The notes below the pieces were generated by a model, which saw nothing but the letters and a program-made list of their open reading frames with translations, made no database searches and was not told where the DNA came from. A stretch of DNA of 49,027 bases, taken from the IMG/VR virus record IMGVR_UViG_3300044734_000056, positions 1 to 49,027 of that record; one strand, given 5' to 3'. Shown here piece by piece: positions 44,924-49,027 of this stretch. This DNA comes from a virus. Both the position numbers and the translations under genes were made by a program. Positions within the stretch are counted from its first letter, which is position 1; each line of letters begins with the position of its first letter.

Positions 44924-45114
44924 TGTGCGAACGCCGCGACGCGATGCGCGAGGTTCGGGAGGCGGCGGCGTCCCTGTCGGCCGTCTGCCGCCCGCGCTCG
45001 ATCGACGTCCTCGCCCAGATCCGCAGCCTCTACAGCGAGGCGCTCGACGAGCCGCTACCGCAACCCCTGCTCGAAACCCTCGCCGGTCTCGCCGACGTCG
45101 AGACCAGCCACTGA
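44923..45114 (+). CDS. NepR-like anti-sigma factor
   Basis: 63 residues from ATG 44923, overlapping the previous stop by one base. The C-terminal half, IDVLAQIRSLYSEALDEPLP then QPLLETLAGLADVE, matches the NepR motif (LRxxYxxxxxEPxPxxxxxLLxxL). In alphaproteobacteria NepR sequesters the stress sigma factor EcfG until phosphorylated PhyR binds NepR. The N-terminus has two Cys. No EcfG or PhyR gene is nearby, so this would be a stand-alone effector acting on the host general stress response. The match rests on motif reading alone. Confidence 0.65.
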   Translation: MCERRDAMREVREAAASLSAVCRPRSIDVLAQIRSLYSEALDEPLPQPLLETLAGLADVETSH

Positions 45115-45126
45115 AGGAGAGCGTCC

Positions 45127-45444
45127 ATGCTCATCCCGCTTCTCGCCGCGCTCGCGGCGGTCACGCCCGCGTCCGCGACGCCTCCGCCTCCTCCTGCAGA
45201 ATCCTCCGCCGCCGCGGAGCCGACGATCCGGGAGGTGATCGCGCTGTGCGATCGAGCGCTCGTCGAGATGATGCACGGCAAGGATGCCGCCGCGGTGGTC
45301 GCGGACGGGACCAAGGCCATGCCGCCAGCCACCGCGCACCAGGTCGGCCAGGTCTGCGCCGTCTACCTTTCCGGCGCCATCAGCCTTGCCAAGCACGCCG
45401 CCGAGGAGGCCGCCATCGCCGACGCCGCCCGGCGCACCATCTGA
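45127..45444 (+). CDS. small secreted protein
   Basis: 105 residues from ATG 45127 behind AAGGAGAGCGTCC. A signal peptide LIPLLAALAAVTPASA is followed by a Pro-rich stretch and a helical domain (REVIALCDRALVEMMHGKDA, VGQVCAVYLSGAISLAKHAA EEA) with two Cys that could form a disulfide. Periplasmic location inferred. Function unknown. Confidence 0.65.
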   Translation: MLIPLLAALAAVTPASATPPPPPAESSAAAEPTIREVIALCDRALVEMMHGKDAAAVVADGTKAMPPATAHQVGQVCAVYLSGAISLAKHAAEEAAIADAARRTI

Positions 45445-45485
45445 CGCGCCGTCCCGGCGCCACGAAGCCAACGGAGGACATCTCG

Positions 45486-46061
45486 ATGGGCTTGAACATC
45501 CTCGGTCTGGGACTGGGCCTCTTCGGCGGCGTCGGCGGCCTCGCCGCCGTCGCGGCGCGATTCGTCGCACCGGCGCTGTTCAGCGCGGTCGCCGGTCCCG
45601 TCGTCAAGGCGGCGTGGTCCGCCTGGTCGTTCGTCAGGGGGCTCGATCCGCGCACGATCGCCGCCGCCCTGGCGGCAGGCGCCGCCCTGTTTCTCTATGT
45701 CGAGCTGCGCGATGAGCGGAAGTCGCTCGCCGGCGAGCTGGCGTGGGGCGTTGCGGTCATGGTCGAGGTCGATCGCGCCCACGGATGCGAGCCGCTGCGG
45801 CGGGGCTGTGCGGTCGACAAAGGGGACGCGGCCGCCAGCATCCACCAGCTCACCGACAATGCTCGCGCCTGGCGCGCCGATGTCGAGCGGCAGAACGCCA
45901 GCCAGCGAGAATCGGCGCAGGCCGCCGCCGCCCGCGACGCCGCGGCGCGCGCCGCAGCCTCTACCACGGCCGACCAGGACGCGAGAGAGGCCGTGCGCAC
46001 CGGCCTCCGCGTTCCGGACCGCAAGACCGGCGTCTCCTCGAACGAGTGGAGCAAGATGTGA
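45486..46061 (+). CDS. membrane protein with coiled coil, i-spanin-like
   Basis: 191 residues from ATG 45486. Hydrophobic Gly/Ala helices at 5-45 and 56-72 (AAALAAGAALFLYVELRDER) are followed by a long coiled coil (IHQLTDNARAWRADVERQNA then Ala-rich heptads). The next gene, a lipoprotein, starts inside its last codon. That membrane/lipoprotein arrangement is the hallmark of two-component spanins (Rz/Rz1), which fuse inner and outer membranes at lysis. A second transmembrane segment is unusual for Rz. Confidence 0.6.
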   Translation: MGLNILGLGLGLFGGVGGLAAVAARFVAPALFSAVAGPVVKAAWSAWSFVRGLDPRTIAAALAAGAALFLYVELRDERKSLAGELAWGVAVMVEVDRAHGCEPLRRGCAVDKGDAAASIHQLTDNARAWRADVERQNASQRESAQAAAARDAAARAAASTTADQDAREAVRTGLRVPDRKTGVSSNEWSKM

Positions 46062-46516
46062 CCCGCACTTTCGCCAGCCTCGCCCTCGCCAGCCTCCTCC
46101 TCGCCGCCTGCGGGACGCCCCAGACGCACCCCAAGTCCGCCGTCGACGAGCCGGTTCAGCACCAGGAGGTCGTGGTCTCGCGCGACGCCGCGTGCCCGGC
46201 CGATCCTGCGACCATCCCAGCGGTGCCGAAGCGGATCGGCGAGGAGCATCCCACGATGCCGACGAACGCGGTCCCGCCGCCGCCCGATGACAAGGATCTC
46301 GCCGCCGCGAGGGCCTTCCTCACCGGCGAGGTGGACGCCTCCCATGCGCGCGAGAGGATCCTCGGCGACAAGGTGCTCGAGCAGCGGACGTGGATCGAGA
46401 AGAGCTACGCCATCCACCGCGCCTGCGCCGGGATCGCCGCTTCTAATCCGGCCGTCTCGTTCCCCGGCCGCAAGCCGGGCGACAAAGCCACGGCGACGAA
46501 ACCACCTACCGGCTGA
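46058..46516 (+). CDS. lipoprotein, o-spanin-like
   Basis: 152 residues from GTG 46058 (overlap with the previous stop). The N-terminus FASLALASLLLAACGTPQ has lipobox LAAC. The mature protein is Pro-rich with a helical middle (HARERILGDKVLEQRTWIEK) and a basic end. It is longer than classical Rz1, so an unrelated outer-membrane lipoprotein remains possible. It closes the prophage operon before a strong terminator. Confidence 0.6.
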   Translation: MTRTFASLALASLLLAACGTPQTHPKSAVDEPVQHQEVVVSRDAACPADPATIPAVPKRIGEEHPTMPTNAVPPPPDDKDLAAARAFLTGEVDASHARERILGDKVLEQRTWIEKSYAIHRACAGIAASNPAVSFPGRKPGDKATATKPPTG

Positions 46517-46544
46517 CCGGTCGGGCAAGCCAATGTCGGCAAGA

Positions 46545-46576
46545 GGCGGCGGAGGCTTCGGCCTCCGCCGCCTTTT
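46545..46576 (+). terminator. strong rho-independent terminator at prophage end
   Basis: GGCGGCGGAGGC-TTCG-GCCTCCGCCGCC followed by TTTT: a perfect 12-bp stem with a UUCG tetraloop. Confidence 0.92.
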
Positions 46577-46606
46577 CTGCGTTCGGGGCACATCGGGAAC
46601 GCTGCG

Positions 46607-46631
46607 AACTGTCGTATGGTAGCTGCGAACT
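46607..46631. repeat. direct repeat GCTGCGAACT, candidate attachment-associated words
   Basis: GCTGCGAACT occurs twice 15 bp apart here (46607-46616 and 46622-46631) and once at the other prophage edge (12-21). The words may belong to the att core or to integrase arm sites. Confidence 0.35.
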
Positions 46632-46674
46632 CACGGTTGACCACGCGCAGAAAACCGCGCATTTCCGCCGCGCT

Positions 46675-46748
46675 GGCCCGATGGCGGAGTGGTTACGCAG
46701 AGGACTGCAAATCCTTGCACGCCGGTTCGATTCCGGCTCGGGCCTCCA
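46675..46748 (+). tRNA. tRNA-Cys(GCA)
   Basis: 74 nt with encoded CCA. Acceptor GGCCCGA/TCGGGCC is perfect, the discriminator is T (U73, the tRNA-Cys identity base), and the anticodon loop CTGCAAA gives GCA. It is probably the host gene and lies right beside the prophage end. Confidence 0.97.
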
Positions 46749-46882
46749 TTTCTTTCACCGCTCCTCGAAAATGACCAAAGCGGTGGCGTTCGCGCCGCGC
46801 TTTTCGCGTTGCCATTGTTGCGGACTCCCAAGTAAAAGCGTCGCGACGCGCTGGAAGAGCGCGGCCAACAGGGAGACCGTGA

Positions 46883-49027
46883 ATGTCCTTTGAGAAGAGC
46901 TTCGTGCGGCTCGGCGCTCTCGCCGCCGTCAGCACGTTCGCGATCGTGGCGAGCCAGGGCGCGCACGCGCAGGGCGCCGTTTGCGGCACCTATGCCGCCG
47001 GCACGATCACCCAGCCCGCGCAGGGGACCCCGACCGGGACCAACGCCACCGCCTGCGGCAATCTCGCCACCGCGAGCGGCACATCCTCGACCGCGACGGG
47101 CGACCGCGCCTTCGCCAGCGGGAGTTTCTCGACGGCTGTCGGCGATTTCGCTGCGGCCACCGCAATTTCCTCGACTGCCGTCGGCGATGCCGCCAGTGCG
47201 CTCGGCCCCGTAACCACCGCCGTCGGCGCCAACGCCAACGCGACCCTCGACAACGCAACCGCCGTCGGCTCCGGCGCCAACGCGACCGGCCGCTCCTCGA
47301 CCGCCATCGGCAGCGGTGGCGTTGCCAGCCGCAACAATATCGCGGCGGGCGGCTTCAGCACCGCCGTCGGCACCGGAAACCAGATCGCCGCCGGCGCGAC
47401 CGGCGCCACCGCCGTCGGCGACAACAACACGATCGCGACCACCGCGAGCTTCGGTTCCGCCTTCGGTTCCTTCAACGCTGTGACGGGCACGTCTGGCATC
47501 GCGATCGGCAACGGCTCCACTTCGAGCGGGGCCAATTCGGCCGCCCTTGGAACTGCGGCCCTTTCCACCGGGAGCGACTCGATCGCCTTCGGCACCCTCG
47601 CCACCTCGACCGGCGCGGAGGGCACCGCCGTCGGCAACCGCACGTCGGCGACCGGCACGTCGGCGAGTTCCTTTGGCGACCGCGCCGTCGCTTCGGGCAA
47701 TTTCTCGACCGCGCTCGGCGATTTCGCAGCGGCGACCGGCCTGCAGTCGACGGGCGTCGGCGACGCGGCCAGCGCGCTTTCCACCAACTCCAGCGCCTTC
47801 GGCAGCAACGCCAACGTCGCCGCCGCCGCGACCAACGGCACCGCCCTCGGCGCCCAGTCGGCCGTGACGGGCGTGAACGGCACGGCGGTGGGCTGGAGAG
47901 CGGCGGCGACCGGGGCTTCGGCCACCGCGGTCGGCGACCGCGCCGCTGCATCCGGCGCCGGCGCCAACGCGATCGGTCTGACCGCAGTCGCCTCGGCAGC
48001 GAATGCCAACGCCATCGGCACGAACGCGCGCGCGACCGGCGTCAATGCCATCGCCATCGGCACCAATGCGCTTGCGACAGGCTCGGTCGCGGTGGGGGCG
48101 AACTCGACTGCTTCCAACGGCGGCGCCGCCTATGGCGACAACAGCACGGCGACCGGCATCAATGCGACCGCGGTCGGTCCAACGGCTTCGGCAACCGGCC
48201 AGTCCGCCAGCGCCTTCGGCGACCGCTCGGTCGCGTCGGCCAACTTCGCGACCGCGCTCGGCGATTTCGCCGCGGCGACGGGAGTCCAGTCGACCGCCGT
48301 CGGCGATTCGGCGAGCGCCCTCGCCCTGAATGCGACGGCCGTCGGACGCAATGCCAATGTCGGCGCTGCCGGCACCAACGCGACCGCGGTCGGCGCCAGC
48401 GCCGTCGCAAACTTCGCGAACTCGACCGCGATCGGCACGGCCGCGGCGACCACGGCCGCCAACCAGGTGACGATCGGCGGCATCGGCAGCTCGGTGAGGG
48501 TCGGCGACATCGTCGCCAGCACCGCAGCCCAGACCGGTACGATCGCCGTGGCGACCGTCGATGCGAACGGCACGCTCGGTCGCAACACCACCCTGTTCGG
48601 CACGGTGGCGACCAACACCGCGAACATCACGACCCTGCAGGGCCAGGTCGGAACCCTGAATACGACCGTCGCTGCGCAGGGCACGTCGATTGCGGCCCTG
48701 CAGGGCACCGTCGCGACGCAGGGCACCGCGATCACCGCGCTTCAGGGCCAGACGTCCAGCCTGTTCAGCCTCACCGACCTCAATCGCCGCGACATCCGCA
48801 AGGCGAATGAAGGCGTCGCCATGGCGCTTGCGATGGATACGCCGTTCCTTCCGTCGGAAGCGCATTTCGCGGTTTCCGGCGGCGTCGGCTACTTCCGCGA
48901 CCGGCTCGCCGGCACGGCGGCCTTCGCGGCGCGGGTCGGACCGATGACGTCGTTCACCGGCGGCGTCGGCGTCGGCTTCGAGAGCGGCAGCGTCGGCGCC
49001 CGCGCGGGCTTCCAGCACGCGTGGTAG
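46883..49027 (+). CDS. YadA-like trimeric autotransporter adhesin
   Basis: 714 residues from ATG 46883 behind GGGAGACCGTGA. A signal peptide ends near residue 30 (ASQGAHAQ). Residues about 50-560 are YadA head repeats of about 14 residues with pattern (A/S)xAxGxxxxAxGxxSTAxGD, including three longer related blocks that contain GDFAAAT. A coiled-coil stalk (TLQGQVGTLNTTVAAQGTSI, AALQGTVATQGTAITALQGQ) leads to the C-terminal anchor (RKANEGVAMALAMDTPFLPS, then four beta strands ending in Trp). It should form a trimeric outer-membrane adhesin. It lies beyond the prophage terminator and tRNA-Cys and is probably a host gene. The spacer 46749-46882 holds its promoter region, not resolved. Confidence 0.93.
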   Translation: MSFEKSFVRLGALAAVSTFAIVASQGAHAQGAVCGTYAAGTITQPAQGTPTGTNATACGNLATASGTSSTATGDRAFASGSFSTAVGDFAAATAISSTAVGDAASALGPVTTAVGANANATLDNATAVGSGANATGRSSTAIGSGGVASRNNIAAGGFSTAVGTGNQIAAGATGATAVGDNNTIATTASFGSAFGSFNAVTGTSGIAIGNGSTSSGANSAALGTAALSTGSDSIAFGTLATSTGAEGTAVGNRTSATGTSASSFGDRAVASGNFSTALGDFAAATGLQSTGVGDAASALSTNSSAFGSNANVAAAATNGTALGAQSAVTGVNGTAVGWRAAATGASATAVGDRAAASGAGANAIGLTAVASAANANAIGTNARATGVNAIAIGTNALATGSVAVGANSTASNGGAAYGDNSTATGINATAVGPTASATGQSASAFGDRSVASANFATALGDFAAATGVQSTAVGDSASALALNATAVGRNANVGAAGTNATAVGASAVANFANSTAIGTAAATTAANQVTIGGIGSSVRVGDIVASTAAQTGTIAVATVDANGTLGRNTTLFGTVATNTANITTLQGQVGTLNTTVAAQGTSIAALQGTVATQGTAITALQGQTSSLFSLTDLNRRDIRKANEGVAMALAMDTPFLPSEAHFAVSGGVGYFRDRLAGTAAFAARVGPMTSFTGGVGVGFESGSVGARAGFQHAW

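Noticed and set aside
46675-46748. tRNA-Cys as the proven integration site
   Set aside because: No copy of the tRNA 3' end is visible at the left edge, so the claim cannot be made from this window.
46981-48810. A 609-codon alternate frame inside the YadA-like gene
   Set aside because: Arg-rich shadow of the adhesin repeats; the adhesin frame has signal peptide, head, stalk and anchor.

Overview
The window is a nearly complete, GC-rich (about two thirds G+C by eye) integrated siphovirus with an HK97-type head and a GTA-like tail tip. The host is probably an alphaproteobacterium, most likely a sphingomonad. The clues are a DUF2312/GapR-like protein, a NepR-like domain, short palindromic repeats of the kind scattered through sphingomonad genomes, and dense GTG/TTG starts in overlapping genes. 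The order assignment is an inference.

Layout. (1) 1-9,666, minus strand: a tightly overlapping leftward operon ending in excisionase-like protein and tyrosine integrase. It carries a DNA methyltransferase, DUF5131 (Gp37/Gp68) protein, J-domain protein, DUF4326 protein, a Lar-like zinc-ribbon protein and many small proteins, several with CxxC pairs. Short palindromic repeats recur inside these genes and at their junctions. (2) 9,667-11,544: immunity region. A lipoprotein gene and an XRE repressor gene run leftward and a second HTH regulator gene runs rightward. Three 19-bp sites of form TGTTGC-N7-GCAACA lie at the two outward promoters. (3) 11,556-22,893: rightward early genes: Dam-type methyltransferase, a second adenine methyltransferase behind an 11-G tract, a GapR-like protein, a C5 methyltransferase with eleven VADPR repeats, and a replication protein with a DnaA-N-like C-terminus and a probable internal origin. 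An XRE-containing pair sits on the opposite strand at 18,193-18,844. (4) 22,935-23,188: three tRNA genes on the minus strand (Thr-CGT, Ser-GCT, and a class II tRNA with CGA and C33). (5) 23,451-44,581: late genes: HNH nuclease, small and large terminase, portal, protease, capsid, connectors, tail tube, a tail chaperone pair joined by a -1 frameshift, tape measure and tail tip. An accessory block (36,805-38,210) with a minus-strand membrane protein, a structured spacer and a NUMOD4-HNH homing endonuclease is inserted before the tape measure. (6) 44,708-46,516: a small membrane protein, a NepR-like protein, a secreted protein and a spanin-like membrane protein/lipoprotein pair, closed by a strong terminator. 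(7) 46,675-49,027: tRNA-Cys(GCA) and a YadA-like trimeric autotransporter, probably host sequence.

The four methyltransferases, GapR-like, NepR-like and repressor-linked lipoprotein genes suggest broad manipulation of host DNA and physiology. Most attractive for follow-up are the repeat-bearing C5 methyltransferase, the NepR-like protein in the lysis region, the palindromic elements used as coding and translational-coupling modules, the G-tract in front of a methyltransferase, and the head-tail adaptor fused to eight exact-length 20-residue repeats.
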